The notes: generated from the sequence alone by a model not told the origin. Numbered from the stretch's first letter, positions 25,462 to 35,033 are shown. The stretch is 64,000 bases of DNA from Methanothermobacter sp. (GCF_030055425.1 NZ_JASFYE010000001.1:284853-348852), one strand, 5' to 3'. A program made the numbers and translations.

Positions 25462-26913
25462 ATGAAGGTTCCAAGATGCATGAGTACACAGCATCCAGAC
25501 AACGTGAACCCGCCGTTCTTTGCAGCAGAACCTGAACTCGGTGGTGAAGATGAAATCAGGGAGGCCTACTATGTCTTCTCACACCTCGGCTGTGATGAAC
25601 AGATGTGGGACTGTGAGGGCAAGGAGGTTGACAACTACGTCGTGAAGAAGCTCCTCACAAAGTACCAGGCCTTCTTCCAGGACCATGTGCTGGGGGAGGA
25701 CCTCAGGTTAACCCTCAGGGTCCCCAACCCCACTGTGGAGAGGGCCGAGGCCAAGATACTCCTGGAGACCCTTGAGAGCATACCAAGATCCTATGACACC
25801 GCAAGCCTCTTCTATGGAATGGACACACACCCTGTATTCGAGGTCATACTGCCAATGACCTCCTCCAGCAGCTGCCTCAACAGGATCCACAGCTACTACC
25901 GGGACTTTGTCAAGGGAAAGGAGAAGCTGCAGCTCGCAGATGGTGTAACCGTCAAGGAGTGGATCGGGGAGTTCAGGCCCGATGAGATCAATGTTATACC
26001 CCTCTTCGAGGACTATGAGGGGATGCTCAACGCATCCCGTATAACAGGCGATTACCTCGATGGTAAGGACCTCACAGGGCAGAGGGTCTTCCTTGCAAGG
26101 TCCGACCCGGCAATGAACTACGGTATGGTCTCAGCCACCATACTCAACAGGATAGCCCTCAGAGACTTCAGGGCCCTTGAGGAGGAGAGTGGGGTTAAAC
26201 TCTACCCCATCATAGGTATGGGTTCAGCCCCGTTCAGGGGAAACCTCAGGCCAGATAACGTGAGGGACGTTACAGGGGAATACAGCGGGGCATACACATT
26301 CACTGTCCAGTCCTCCTTCAAGTACGACCATGAACCCTCAGAGGTCATAGGGGGGATAAGGGAGCTGAGGTCAGCAAAACCAGGCAGGGCATCTGAGATT
26401 GACACCGACCGTGCCCTTGAGATAATCTCAGCCTACTGCAGGGAGTACCGGAGGCAGGTCATGGACCTCGTGGATATCATAAACAGGGTTGCAAGGTACG
26501 TCCCGGGCAGAAGGAAGAGGAAGCTCCACATCGGACTCTTTGGATATGCCAGGAGCATGGGTAACGTTTCACTTCCAAGGGCAATAACATTCACCGCGGC
26601 CCTCTACTCCCTGGGGGTTCCCCCTGAGCTTCTGGGCTTCAATGCACTGTCCTCTGAGGACCTTGAATTCATAGAGGATGTCTACCCTGGCCTCAGGCGT
26701 GACCTTGGAGATGCTATGAGGTACGCCAACCCTGACTCACCATTCCTCAGCCCTGAGGTTAAATCCGCGGTTGAGGAGTACATTGAACCTGAATATGACG
26801 AGGACCACCGCAGGGTCACCGATGAAATCATAAGGGCCCTCCGGGTTAACAGGACCGCCAACCTCCAGGAACTCATACTTGAGGCTGCAAGCCAGAGGAG
26901 GTTCCTGGGGTAA
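25462..26913 (+). CDS. ppcA: Archaeal-type phosphoenolpyruvate carboxylase
   Basis: This is a 483-residue enzyme that carboxylates PEP to oxaloacetate, feeding the partial reductive TCA branch of methanogens. The archaeal PEPC family shows in the start MKVPRCMSTQHPDN, in GMGSAPFRGNLRPDN (binding loop), in FGYARSMGNVSLPRAITF, and in the length, about half that of bacterial PEPC. ATG 25462 is chosen because CGGGAG at 25448-25453 is correctly spaced; GTG 25453 would lie in this site. A TATA-like TTTTTATAG is upstream near 25417. Two T-runs, each part of a direct repeat, follow the stop. Confidence 0.93.
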   Translation: MKVPRCMSTQHPDNVNPPFFAAEPELGGEDEIREAYYVFSHLGCDEQMWDCEGKEVDNYVVKKLLTKYQAFFQDHVLGEDLRLTLRVPNPTVERAEAKILLETLESIPRSYDTASLFYGMDTHPVFEVILPMTSSSSCLNRIHSYYRDFVKGKEKLQLADGVTVKEWIGEFRPDEINVIPLFEDYEGMLNASRITGDYLDGKDLTGQRVFLARSDPAMNYGMVSATILNRIALRDFRALEEESGVKLYPIIGMGSAPFRGNLRPDNVRDVTGEYSGAYTFTVQSSFKYDHEPSEVIGGIRELRSAKPGRASEIDTDRALEIISAYCREYRRQVMDLVDIINRVARYVPGRRKRKLHIGLFGYARSMGNVSLPRAITFTAALYSLGVPPELLGFNALSSEDLEFIEDVYPGLRRDLGDAMRYANPDSPFLSPEVKSAVEEYIEPEYDEDHRRVTDEIIRALRVNRTANLQELILEAASQRRFLG

Positions 26914-26922
26914 CCCCCCTCT

Positions 26923-27011
26923 TTTTCAACCCCACGTTACAAAAATATTGAAATAAAGGTTCTGGAACAAATTCCTCCTTTTCAACCCCACGTTACAAAA
27001 TATTAAAATAA
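26923..27011. repeat. Direct repeat of about 33 bp, two copies, downstream of ppcA
   Basis: The copies at about 26923-26956 and 26979-27011 share TTTTCAACCCCACGTTACAAAA and then TATTxAAATAA, with one or two differences and a 56-bp period. Each begins with a T-run after C/T-rich sequence. They may be duplicated terminators of ppcA or protein-binding sites in front of the heliorhodopsin gene. Confidence 0.8.
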
Positions 27012-27044
27012 TTTAAGAAACATAATAAATCCGGGGGTTGTTTT

Positions 27045-27869
27045 ATGGACAATGTTGAAAGACTTAAAATGATTGAGAAGTCCCCTATAAGCTTTGAGGG
27101 ACTCCGTAAACTGAACATTGCGGCCGGGACACTGCACCTCCTGCAGGGTCTCCTGATGGTTGCTCTGGGCTACCTTCTGACCTGGGACAGGGACATATAC
27201 ACGTTCTACCTGAAGTTCAAGGTGATATCCCTGAACCCGCCGTCCTTCCAGGTACTCCCGAACCCGGAGGTGGCTTTCACTGTGAGCTACCTCGGGGTGA
27301 TACTTGCATCGTTTCTGCTGATCTCTGCGGTGGCACACTTCACAATAGCCTTCCTGAGGAATGAGAGTTACGTTGAGAACCTCAGGAGGGGGATGAACCC
27401 CTACCGCTGGTACGAGTATGCGTTCTCCAGTTCAATAATGATCGTCATACTGGCAACCTTTGTGGGTGTGTGGGACCTCTGGTCACTTGTGATGATATTT
27501 GTGCTGAATGCCTCAATGATAATGTTCGGTTATCTCATGGAGAAAATCAACCAGTACACCGAGAAGATCGACTGGTCACCCTACCTGCTTGGCTGTATTT
27601 CCGGTTTCACGCCCTGGATCGTCATTGCAGCATACTTTGTGGCGGCCCTTGGTTCATCAGAGACCCAGCCACCTGACTTCGTGTACCTCGCACTCCTCCT
27701 CTACTTTGTGATGTTCAACACCTTCTCCATCAACATGCTGCTCCAGTATAAGGGTGTCGGTAAGTGGAGGGACTACCTCTACGGTGAGCGGGTGTACATC
27801 ATACTGAGCCTCGTTGCCAAGACCATACTGGCCTGGCTGGTATTCATAGGGGTCTTCTCACCATTCTAA
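27045..27869 (+). CDS. Heliorhodopsin (seven-helix retinal protein family)
   Basis: This is a 274-residue protein with seven hydrophobic helices. Compared from memory with heliorhodopsin 48C12 it matches helix by helix: TLHLLQ (His31), AHFTIA (His98), YRWYEYAFSSSIMIVILA (Arg121, counterion Glu124), NASMIMFGYLMEK, GCISGFTPWI, FVYLALLLY, LLQYKGVGKWRDYL, and YIILSLVAKTILAW with Lys259 in the position of the retinal Schiff-base lysine. Nothing essential is missing. In other organisms heliorhodopsins bind retinal, have slow photocycles and are inverted in the membrane. GGGGGTT at 27033-27039 precedes ATG 27045. No retinal synthesis gene is in the window. The role in a methanogen is unknown. Confidence 0.93.
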   Translation: MDNVERLKMIEKSPISFEGLRKLNIAAGTLHLLQGLLMVALGYLLTWDRDIYTFYLKFKVISLNPPSFQVLPNPEVAFTVSYLGVILASFLLISAVAHFTIAFLRNESYVENLRRGMNPYRWYEYAFSSSIMIVILATFVGVWDLWSLVMIFVLNASMIMFGYLMEKINQYTEKIDWSPYLLGCISGFTPWIVIAAYFVAALGSSETQPPDFVYLALLLYFVMFNTFSINMLLQYKGVGKWRDYLYGERVYIILSLVAKTILAWLVFIGVFSPF

Positions 27870-27920
27870 CCGCCAGTTATTCCAACTATTCTAATTTTAT
27901 TTTTACCCTGAACCGCAAAC

Positions 27921-27930
27921 TATTTATATG
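27921..27930 (+). promoter_or_regulatory. TATA box of the tRNA-Gln(CUG) transcript
   Basis: TATTTATATG lies 49 bp before the mature tRNA 5' end, giving an expected transcript start near 27950. A weaker AT element near 28077-28088 could serve the second tRNA. Confidence 0.6.
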
Positions 27931-27978
27931 GCTTTCACTTAACACTTATTCTGCCGATATGAACTGTTTTTCAGATAC

Positions 27979-28050
27979 AGTCCCGTGGGGTAATGGCAAT
28001 CCTGATGGACTCTGGATCCATCGATAGCGGTTCGACTCCGCTCGGGACTA
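27979..28050 (+). tRNA. tRNA-Gln (anticodon CUG)
   Basis: This 72-nt gene folds as a cloverleaf: acceptor AGTCCCG with CGGGACT, the D arm with GGTAATGGC, anticodon stem ATGGA/TCCAT around loop CTCTGGA, and T stem AGCGG/CCGCT with loop TTCGACT. The loop gives anticodon CTG. The A1-U72 pair is typical of archaeal tRNA-Gln, which is charged through Glu-tRNA amidation by GatDE. CCA is not encoded. Confidence 0.96.
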
Positions 28051-28116
28051 TCCCCCCAAAACCCCCTTTTTATCGAAACCTATTTATTATGAACCTCACC
28101 ACCTATTAACTGTCAT

Positions 28117-28189
<73 letters not shown>

Positions 28190-28214
28190 CAAATCAACTT
28201 ATTCTGTGTCTAGA

Positions 28215-29324
28215 ATGGAAAAACTCCTCATAATAGGCGTCAACACAAGACCCGTTGCTGAATCAGCCTTCAGGGCAGGTTACAGTGTCTACTCTGCATC
28301 CTACTACTGCACCCTGGACTTCCTTGGATACACAGAGAGGAGGTGCATCCTCCAGGAGAGAAGGGGTGAAAGCTGCGGGAGATTCCAGGAGAACTTCAGT
28401 ACAGAGAAACTCCTCGAAGCAGCATCGGATTTCATGGAAATGGCTGATGGCATAATACCCCTCACAGGGGCCCCTGGACTCCCAGAGGATAAGGTGCTGG
28501 GTAACACACGGGCAGACCACGTTGAGGACAAGTACCGCCTCTACCGGAGGATAAAGAACTCATACCCCACTCCAGAGACCCACCTCATCACTGACCCCGA
28601 GGAAGCACTGGAGATCGTATCCGGTGGGGAGAAGAGGTACCTCATAAAACCCGTGAGGGGTGCCGGGGGTTTCGGTGTGATGGATTTCCATGAGGCCAGC
28701 GGCGATTTCCTGCTGCAGGAGTACATTGAGGGCGTGCCTGTGAGTGCCTCGGTGCTATCCACGGGTTCTGAGGCATTGACGGTACTTACAAGCAGACAGA
28801 TCATCAAAAGGGACATCCCTGGATTTGAGGGCCAGTTCATCTACGCCGGTAACATAACACCCGGGCCCCGTGGCGTGATTGAGGAGATGGCAGAGGACCT
28901 CATACTTGACCTCTCACTCAGGGGCTCCAATGGTGTCGACTTCATAATTCAGGGCTCTGAAGTGTATGTTGTGGAGGTGAACCCCCGCATCCAGGGGACC
29001 TTTGAGTGTGCAGAGGCATCTCTTGGTATAAACATGACCGAGGCCCATGTGAGGGCCTGTATGGGTGAGCTCATTGAAAAGCCGGAACCTCTAAGGTATG
29101 CTGTTAAGAGGATACTCTACGCCCCCTCAAGGTGCATGGTGGGTGAGATAAAAATCCCCGGGGTCCATGACCTCCCATTTCCCGGTGCAATAATTGAGGA
29201 GGGCGAGCCCCTAGTAACTGTGCTGGCTGCAGATGAAACCCCTGAAAGGGCACTTTCAGCTGCATCCATGAGGTGCTCAATGGTCCAGGAAAGACTGAAC
29301 CCCGTAATAAGCCTGAAAAAATAG
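28215..29324 (+). CDS. ATP-grasp domain ligase
   Basis: This is a 369-residue ATP-grasp protein. ADHVEDKYRLYRRIKNSYPTP starts the fold, KRYLIKPVRGAGGFGV is the ATP-binding loop, LLQEYIEGVPVSASVL the lid, and VEVNPRIQGTFE holds the Mg2+-binding Glu/Asn pair. The N-terminal 90 residues form a Rossmann-like pre-domain (LLIIGVNTRPVAESAF). Such enzymes join a carboxylate to an amine; the substrate cannot be read from the sequence, but cofactor synthesis is usual in methanogens. A frame upstream of ATG 28215 runs through tRNA-Gln and is not real. No clear ribosome binding site is present, so the message may be leaderless. Confidence 0.85.
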   Translation: MEKLLIIGVNTRPVAESAFRAGYSVYSASYYCTLDFLGYTERRCILQERRGESCGRFQENFSTEKLLEAASDFMEMADGIIPLTGAPGLPEDKVLGNTRADHVEDKYRLYRRIKNSYPTPETHLITDPEEALEIVSGGEKRYLIKPVRGAGGFGVMDFHEASGDFLLQEYIEGVPVSASVLSTGSEALTVLTSRQIIKRDIPGFEGQFIYAGNITPGPRGVIEEMAEDLILDLSLRGSNGVDFIIQGSEVYVVEVNPRIQGTFECAEASLGINMTEAHVRACMGELIEKPEPLRYAVKRILYAPSRCMVGEIKIPGVHDLPFPGAIIEEGEPLVTVLAADETPERALSAASMRCSMVQERLNPVISLKK

Positions 29325-29365
29325 GGTGCACCTGAGTGTTTCTGGTCAGAAAATGAAACCTATAG

Positions 29366-29530
29366 TTATATTATGCCGAGAAGCAGGAGTATCAGTATTA
29401 TGGTGCCTATGGTTATGAGCACTGTGCTCAGAATCATGCCACCTGTCATTAAAAGGAAGAGTTTCGCCCTTCTATCCGGGTCCTTAAGGTACTCCTTAAG
29501 CGGATCCTTACTCACATCATCAACCTCCAT
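29366..29530 (-). CDS. Small single-helix membrane protein (54 residues)
   Basis: The gene starts at ATG 29530, sharing one base with the stop of the UPF0216 gene (TAATG), which indicates translational coupling. The protein has a charged N-terminus (MEVDDVSKDPLKEYLKDPDR) and then hydrophobic stretches GGMILSTVLITIG and TIILILLLLGII. It resembles small conserved methanogen proteins of unknown function. The amphipathic then hydrophobic layout suggests membrane insertion with a cytoplasmic N-terminus. Confidence 0.65.
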   Translation of the reverse strand: MEVDDVSKDPLKEYLKDPDRRAKLFLLMTGGMILSTVLITIGTIILILLLLGII

Positions 29531-29937
29531 TAAAGTTCCCTCACAAGGAATATGTACTGTGTTGCCGTTGGAAACCTCGCCCGTAGCACCCTGATCTCAG
29601 GCCTGTATATGTAGATCTCATCACCCTCATCGTCCCTCCCAAGAACCTCACCTACCACCTTAACCTCAACCTCACCCGCTATCCTTGCACCGGATGTATC
29701 CGATTCTATCTCAATGTAGATGGGTAACCTCAAACGGCGCGCCTCCTGGGGGGTCAGCATGTCCCTGAGCTCCTCAAGTTCAGCCCACTTGAATCTGTGC
29801 CTTGTACCATCAGAACCAATGACGTGGGGTTTGTCCTCCCCCAGGAGCTCCTCCAGGGTCTTTCTCCTGGATGGCAGGTGCCTGTTGAGGTTGAAGATCT
29901 CCTTCTTTATGAGCCTGTCTGACCTGTCACCTCTCAT
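29530..29937 (-). CDS. UPF0216 family protein
   Basis: This is 135 residues matching UPF0216, a family of archaea of unknown function: RHLPSRRKTLEELLGEDKPH, IGSDGTRHRFKWAELEEL and RLRLPIYIEIE are its conserved parts. The basic N-terminus and conserved KPHVIGSDGTRH suggest nucleic acid or nucleotide binding (inference). ATG 29937 is taken. A coupled small membrane protein gene follows. Confidence 0.85.
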   Translation of the reverse strand: MRGDRSDRLIKKEIFNLNRHLPSRRKTLEELLGEDKPHVIGSDGTRHRFKWAELEELRDMLTPQEARRLRLPIYIEIESDTSGARIAGEVEVKVVGEVLGRDDEGDEIYIYRPEIRVLRARFPTATQYIFLVREL

Positions 29938-29998
29938 CGTATAGGCTATGTTTTTATTCTATAAAAGATTAATATCTTAACTGAATGGAGGGTGGACC

Positions 29999-30331
29999 TT
30001 GGATATTGATATAGAGCAGTGCAGGGAAAACGATAAGATAAAAGAGATAATAAGCAGCAGCGGACTCCCCATAAAGTACATAAAACTTCTTCTGAGGCTC
30101 TCCGACGGCATATACATAAATGGGGTTAACTACAACGTTAAGATAACAGATGATGGTGTTTCAATCCTCCTCATATCCTCCAAGCCAGATAACAGGACAG
30201 GCGTATTCAGGACAGGCGCCCTCACCAACATATTCTACCGTATACGTGAAATTGAAAAGGAGAATGAGGAGATTGAAACCGAGACCCGTGTCAGTGACGG
30301 CCTGATAGAGGTGAGGATCCAGTTTAGATGA
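29999..30331 (+). CDS. Conserved hypothetical protein, 110 residues
   Basis: The start is TTG 29999, strongly supported by GGAGGGTGG at 29985-29993. It encodes a small mixed alpha/beta protein (IKYIKLLLRLSDGIYINGVN, DDGVSILLISSK) with an acidic coiled region near the end (REIEKENEEIETE). I do not recognise the family. The stop overlaps the next ATG (ATGATG at 30328), so the two are translationally coupled and may work together. Confidence 0.7.
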   Translation: MDIDIEQCRENDKIKEIISSSGLPIKYIKLLLRLSDGIYINGVNYNVKITDDGVSILLISSKPDNRTGVFRTGALTNIFYRIREIEKENEEIETETRVSDGLIEVRIQFR

Positions 30332-30765
30332 TGGTGGTGGTGATGGATCCAGAGGATTATCAGAGCATCCTTATGGAAATTGCAGATTTCAGTGAAATAG
30401 ACACATCAACCATCGCATCAACCCGGAAGTCCCTCATGGAACTCACTGAGAGGAGAGAACAGCTGCTTGAAATCCAGAAGCGGATCAAGAGGGATATCCG
30501 GGGGGCTGAGCGCTACTACCTGGATCGAATGGCAGAGATAAGAAGTGAGGTTGAGAACCTCAAGGAGAACTCGTCCAGGTTTAAAAGGATAATAACAGGT
30601 AACCCTGCGGCTGCACAGGCAAAGGCCATGAAACAGCTACAGAGAAACCGTGATACCCTTATTGAAACCTACAGGGAACTCCTGGAGTACACCGGGGAGC
30701 TCCTTGAGTACACCGAGGACCTTATGATTGAACTCTATGACTCAATAAAGTCGTTTTTTGGATAA
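30328..30765 (+). CDS. Coiled-coil protein, 145 residues
   Basis: This is almost entirely helical, with heptad-like stretches (RREQLLEIQKRIKRDIRGAE, RMAEIRSEVENLKENSSRF, LIETYRELLEYTGELLEYTE). No family recognised. ATG 30328 overlaps the previous stop; ATG 30343 is an alternative start. It converges on the ATP synthase operon but is on the opposite strand. Confidence 0.65.
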   Translation: MMVVVMDPEDYQSILMEIADFSEIDTSTIASTRKSLMELTERREQLLEIQKRIKRDIRGAERYYLDRMAEIRSEVENLKENSSRFKRIITGNPAAAQAKAMKQLQRNRDTLIETYRELLEYTGELLEYTEDLMIELYDSIKSFFG

Positions 30766-30816
30766 AAGAGCTTTTTACTCTTTGAATTAATATATAAATA
30801 AAAGAACCTTTAAATT

Positions 30817-30823
30817 AAAAAAA
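30817..30823 (-). terminator. Poly-U terminator of the ATP synthase operon
   Basis: A run of seven T on the minus strand begins 4 bp after the stop of the last gene of the operon. No hairpin precedes it, as usual for archaeal termination. Confidence 0.55.
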
Positions 30824-30827
30824 GGAT

Positions 30828-31211
30828 TTAGTGGGTTAGCTCAACAGGGAGGATTATGAGGACTCCCAGGAGGTCGTTCCTGCTTATCTTTCCATCCACT
30901 GCAGCCACAAAGGTCGCGTGGTCAGCCTTACGGTCCATGCTTATGGGTAGGGGTGTCTCCTCCCCTGCCGCTATGGGATGACCCAGGGGGTTCGTGGCGT
31001 AGGCACACATGAAGACTATGTGGTTTGCGGGTATGCTGATCTCCTTTATCTTCACGGGTTTTGCCTCGCCGGCCCTCACCTCAATATCCTCATCTGCAAT
31101 GATGGCCCTGAGGTTGCCGTAGACCTCACCCATCCTGAAGTCAACAAGCTCCCTCTTATACCTCTCCTCGGCCTCACGGACCTGGCCGAGCCTTGTAAGT
31201 ATCCTAACCAT
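30828..31211 (-). CDS. DUF22-like protein at the end of the ATP synthase operon
   Basis: This is 127 residues beginning VRILTRLGQVREAEERYKRE and containing KPVKIKEISIPANHIVFMCA and DHATFVAAVDGKI. I recall this as the archaeal DUF22 family, function unknown. ATG 31211 overlaps the stop of subunit D, so it is translated with the ATPase subunits. A role in ATP synthase assembly or sodium/membrane sensing is a guess from position only. Confidence 0.6.
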   Translation of the reverse strand: MVRILTRLGQVREAEERYKRELVDFRMGEVYGNLRAIIADEDIEVRAGEAKPVKIKEISIPANHIVFMCAYATNPLGHPIAAGEETPLPISMDRKADHATFVAAVDGKISRNDLLGVLIILPVELTH

Positions 31212-31852
31212 CACTCCATCTCCATGGATTTTTTGATCATCTTCAACCTGACGAAGTTCTCCCTCTCCATCTCCTCGAGCCTCATCTCAATGTACTTGAC
31301 GGTGTTCTTGAGTCTCGGGATTATGATGTGCTCAAGGGCGTTGACCCTTCGCTTGGTTGATTCTATCTCACCGGCAAGGAGCCTTATGGTCTTCTCGATT
31401 TCACCGAGTTCTATTATGAGTGCCAGGGACTCCTCGAATTTCCTGGCTGCCTCGTCAAGTTTGACTGATGTGTCCACAAGGCCATAGCCACGCTCAACCA
31501 CCGTCCTCCTGGTTGCACGGGCATCCACGACAGGGACCACGACACCCATTATGCTCCTTGAGTCTATGTCAACCTCCACTGACTCCCTCACTGACATTGC
31601 GGCCCTCTCAACCGCGGCATCACCCATGAGTACCTGGGCCTCTGTGAGGTCCATGAAGGCCTCCCTGAGGTGCTCCTCCACCTTTTCACGGGAACCCTTA
31701 ACCCTCTCAAGGATGTTGAAGAACTCCATGATAAGGGCGTTCCTCTTCTCCTTGAGGAGACTGTAACCCTTAACAGCGAGTTTCTCCCGCTGCTTGAGTT
31801 TCAGGAGCTCCATCCTCGTTGGGTTGATCCCCTCAATCATTTCCTGTGCCAT
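31211..31852 (-). CDS. atpD: A-type ATP synthase subunit D
   Basis: This is the central rotor stalk of the A1 sector, 213 residues. The N-terminus [20 protein letters not shown] and the long helical hairpin ending [20 protein letters not shown] are the V/A-ATPase subunit D signature. ATG 31852 has GGAGAGG upstream. It lies 32 bp after subunit B. Confidence 0.95.
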   Translation of the reverse strand: MAQEMIEGINPTRMELLKLKQREKLAVKGYSLLKEKRNALIMEFFNILERVKGSREKVEEHLREAFMDLTEAQVLMGDAAVERAAMSVRESVEVDIDSRSIMGVVVPVVDARATRRTVVERGYGLVDTSVKLDEAARKFEESLALIIELGEIEKTIRLLAGEIESTKRRVNALEHIIIPRLKNTVKYIEMRLEEMERENFVRLKMIKKSMEME

Positions 31853-31884
31853 CTGCTACCTCTCCTGAAAAAATATGTTGGGTG

Positions 31885-33276
31885 TTACTCTGCACCCGGG
31901 AGGTACTTGGGTATGTGCTCCTCGCGGACCCTCTTGAGTTCGGATCTTGGCAGGAGTGACAGGAGCTCCCAGCCAAGGTTGAGGGTCTCCTCTATGGAGC
32001 GGTCCTCATCACGTGCCTGGGTGATGAAGCGTTTCTCAAATTCATCGGCGAATTTGAGGAACTTCCTGTCCCTCTCTGTGAGGGCCTCCTCACCCACAAC
32101 AGCCATAAGGTCCCTCAGATCACGACCCTCGGCGTAGGCACTGTAGAGCTGGTCAGAGACACCGCTGTGGTCCTCACGTGTCCTTCCCTCACCGATACCA
32201 CCACTCATGAGCCTGGACAGTGATGGCAGCACATCCACCGGTGGGTATATACCCTTACGGTGGAGGTCACGGCTAAGCACTATCTGGCCCTCTGTGATGT
32301 AACCTGTGAGGTCAGGTATCGGGTGGGTTATGTCGTCCTGTGGCATCACAAGTATTGGCATCTGGGTGATTGAACCCTCCTTGCCAACTATACGGCCTGC
32401 CCTCTCATAGAGGCTTGCAAGGTCGGTGTACATGTAACCCGGGTAACCCCTTCGACCCGGGACCTCCTCCCTTGCAGCTGATATCTCCCTGAGGGCCTCA
32501 CAGTAGTTTGTAAGGTCAGTGAGGATAACGAGCACGTGCATGTCGTGTTCAAAGGCGAAGTACTCTGCTGTTGTCAGCGCCATCCTCGGGGTGATGATAC
32601 GCTCAATGGCAGGGTCGTCTGCCAGGTTCATGAACACTGTAACCCTTTCAAGGGCGCCTGTCCTCTCGAAGTCCCTCATGAAGTAGTTTGCCTCTTCGTG
32701 GGTGATACCCATCGCGGCGAAGATAACCGCAAATTCGCTCTCCTCTGCAAGCACCTTTGCCTGCCTTGCGATCTGTGCGGCCAGTTCGTTGTGTGGAAGC
32801 CCTGAACCTGAGAATATCGGGAGTTTCTGACCCCTCACAAGGGTGTTCATCCCGTCAATGGTTGATATACCTGTCTGTATGAACTCCGCAGGGAACTCCC
32901 TTGCAGCGGGGTTCATTGGGCTACCGTTGATGTCCAGTTCCTTCTCAGGGATGATCTCTGGGCCGCCGTCTATTGGTTTTCCTGTACCGTCGAATATACG
33001 GCCCATCATGTCAAGGGATACGCCGATCTTGGCTGTTTCACCTGTGAACCTTATCTTTGTGGTCTCTGTGTTGAGGTCACTTGTACCCTCAAAGACCTGG
33101 ACGACCGCCAGGTCCTCCTTCACCTCAAGGACCTGTCCCCTTCTCTTCTCACCTGTGGGTGTTTCAATCTCCACTATCTCACTGTAGGCAACCCCTTCAA
33201 CACCCTCAACGATCATCAGAGGCCCTGAAACCTCTGTGACGGTGGTGTATTCTCGGGTTTTGATGTTAACGTTCAT
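31885..33276 (-). CDS. atpB: A-type ATP synthase subunit B
   Basis: This is the regulatory, non-catalytic nucleotide-binding subunit of the A1 hexamer, 463 residues. The P-loop position reads [19 protein letters not shown], which is degenerate and lacks the GKT of subunit A, as expected. [20 protein letters not shown] is the ATPase alpha/beta signature region. ATG 33276 has GAGGTG just upstream; a GTG at 33282 overlaps that site and the end of subunit A. Confidence 0.95.
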   Translation of the reverse strand: MNVNIKTREYTTVTEVSGPLMIVEGVEGVAYSEIVEIETPTGEKRRGQVLEVKEDLAVVQVFEGTSDLNTETTKIRFTGETAKIGVSLDMMGRIFDGTGKPIDGGPEIIPEKELDINGSPMNPAAREFPAEFIQTGISTIDGMNTLVRGQKLPIFSGSGLPHNELAAQIARQAKVLAEESEFAVIFAAMGITHEEANYFMRDFERTGALERVTVFMNLADDPAIERIITPRMALTTAEYFAFEHDMHVLVILTDLTNYCEALREISAAREEVPGRRGYPGYMYTDLASLYERAGRIVGKEGSITQMPILVMPQDDITHPIPDLTGYITEGQIVLSRDLHRKGIYPPVDVLPSLSRLMSGGIGEGRTREDHSGVSDQLYSAYAEGRDLRDLMAVVGEEALTERDRKFLKFADEFEKRFITQARDEDRSIEETLNLGWELLSLLPRSELKRVREEHIPKYLPGAE

Positions 33277-33278
33277 CT

Positions 33279-35033
33279 TCACACCTCACCACATTCCTTG
33301 ACGATCCTCTCCTGGATCTCCTTGATTCTTGCCGGGAATTCATCTTCGGGTATGTACTTCATACGCCCTATGTCCTCCTTGACCGGGAGGGCTATGATGT
33401 CCGCTGCTGGCGCACCCTTCTCAAGTGCTGCTGTTGCATTCTTGTGGAACATTATGATTGTCCTGAGCATCTCGAACTGCTTTGATGGTGAGCAGTATGT
33501 GTCAACCTCATGGTAGGCGTTCTGCTGGAGGAAGTCCTCCCTTATCATCCTTGTTGTCTCGAGGGTTATCCTCTCCCTGTCTGGAAGTGCGTCGGGTCCA
33601 ACGAGCTGGACGATCTCCTGGAGTTCCGCCTCCTTCTGGAGGAGCGCCATTGCCTCGTCCCTTGTGGCCCTCCATTCAGGGTCAACGTTTTTGGCCCACC
33701 ATTCCTCGACGCTGTCAACGTAGAGTGAGTAGCTCTGGAGCCAGTCAATGGATGGGAAGTGACGCTTGTCTGCAAGGGATGCGTCAAGTGCCCAGAAAAC
33801 CTTACAGATCCTGAGTGTGTTCTGTGTGACAGGCTCTGAGAGGTCCCCACCTGGTGGTGAGACCGCGCCGACGACTGACACGGATGCAACCTTGTCCTCT
33901 GAACCCACGGTTGTAACCCTTCCTGCGCGCTCATAGAACTGGGCGAGCCTGGATGCCAGGTATGCAGGGTATCCCTCTTCACCGGGCATCTCCTCGAGCC
34001 TTCCTGAGATCTCCCTCATGGCCTCCGCCCACCTTGAGGTGGAGTCAGCCATGAGTGCAACATCGTATCCCATGTCCCTGAAGTACTCTGCTATGGTTAT
34101 ACCTGTGTACACACAGGCCTCCCTTGCAGCCACAGGCATGTTTGATGTGTTTGCTATGAGAACCGTCCTGTCCATGAGGGGGTTACCTGTCTTTGGGTCC
34201 TCCAGTTCAGGGAATTCCTTAAGGACCTCTGTCATCTCGTTACCCCTTTCACCACATCCAACGTAGACGATTATGTCTGCGTCGGCCCATTTTGCAAGCT
34301 GCTGCTGGGTAACGGTTTTACCTGAACCAAATGGTCCTGGTATTGCTGCTGTACCACCCTTGGCGACTGAGAAGAATGTGTCCTGTGCCCTCTGACCTGT
34401 TATGAGTGGAACGTCAGGGTCAAGTTTCTTCTTGTATGGTCGGCCCTTCCTCACAGGCCACTTCTGGAGCATCTGCACCTTAACGGTGCCCTTATCGGTT
34501 TCAACCTCTGCTATATCATCAAGAACCGTGTAGTCACCCTGGGGCACTATCCTTGTGAGTTTACCCTCAACGTTTGGTGGGATCATTATCCTGTGGGTTA
34601 TTGAGGATGTCTCCTCCACCTCACCGATTATGTCCCCACCCTTAACCATCTGGCCCTCCTGGGCCAGTGGCTTGAAGGTCCATTTCTTATCCTTTGGGAG
34701 TGATGGTACATCAACTCCCCTCTCGATGTAGTCTCCGGTGAGTGCCTTTATATCCTCCAGGGGCCTCTGTATCCCGTCGAAGATTGAACCCAGTATTCCA
34801 GGTCCGAGTTCCACTGATAGAGGACCGCCTGTTCTCTCAACGGTCTCTCCAGGTTTTATACCTGCTGTTTCCTCGTAGACCTGGATGGTTGCTGTGTCAC
34901 CCTCAAGTTCAATGATTTCTCCTATGAGCTTGTCTTCACCCACCTTGACCATTTCGTACATCTGGGATCCTCTCATCCCCTCGGCGATGATAACAGGACC
35001 CGCTATTTTTATAATCCTTCCTTCCTGTGTCAT
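33279..35033 (-). CDS. atpA: A-type ATP synthase catalytic subunit A
   Basis: This is the catalytic subunit that forms ATP from ADP and phosphate, 584 residues. The Walker A motif [10 protein letters not shown] is at residues 233-242, followed by the GER loop in [14 protein letters not shown] and [19 protein letters not shown]. The non-homologous insert typical of A/V-type A subunits (residues about 115-200) is present. No intein interrupts the P-loop. The start overlaps the end of subunit F by four bases. Confidence 0.96.
   Translation of the reverse strand: MTQEGRIIKIAGPVIIAEGMRGSQMYEMVKVGEDKLIGEIIELEGDTATIQVYEETAGIKPGETVERTGGPLSVELGPGILGSIFDGIQRPLEDIKALTGDYIERGVDVPSLPKDKKWTFKPLAQEGQMVKGGDIIGEVEETSSITHRIMIPPNVEGKLTRIVPQGDYTVLDDIAEVETDKGTVKVQMLQKWPVRKGRPYKKKLDPDVPLITGQRAQDTFFSVAKGGTAAIPGPFGSGKTVTQQQLAKWADADIIVYVGCGERGNEMTEVLKEFPELEDPKTGNPLMDRTVLIANTSNMPVAAREACVYTGITIAEYFRDMGYDVALMADSTSRWAEAMREISGRLEEMPGEEGYPAYLASRLAQFYERAGRVTTVGSEDKVASVSVVGAVSPPGGDLSEPVTQNTLRICKVFWALDASLADKRHFPSIDWLQSYSLYVDSVEEWWAKNVDPEWRATRDEAMALLQKEAELQEIVQLVGPDALPDRERITLETTRMIREDFLQQNAYHEVDTYCSPSKQFEMLRTIIMFHKNATAALEKGAPAADIIALPVKEDIGRMKYIPEDEFPARIKEIQERIVKECGEV

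Noticed and set aside
25269..25502. Minus-strand ORF across the ppcA start
   Set aside because: It overlaps the conserved ppcA N-terminus and the CobN-like gene's binding site, and has no start signal.
33279..35033. Intein in the ATP synthase subunit A P-loop
   Set aside because: The gene has ordinary length and an uninterrupted GPFGSGKT motif.
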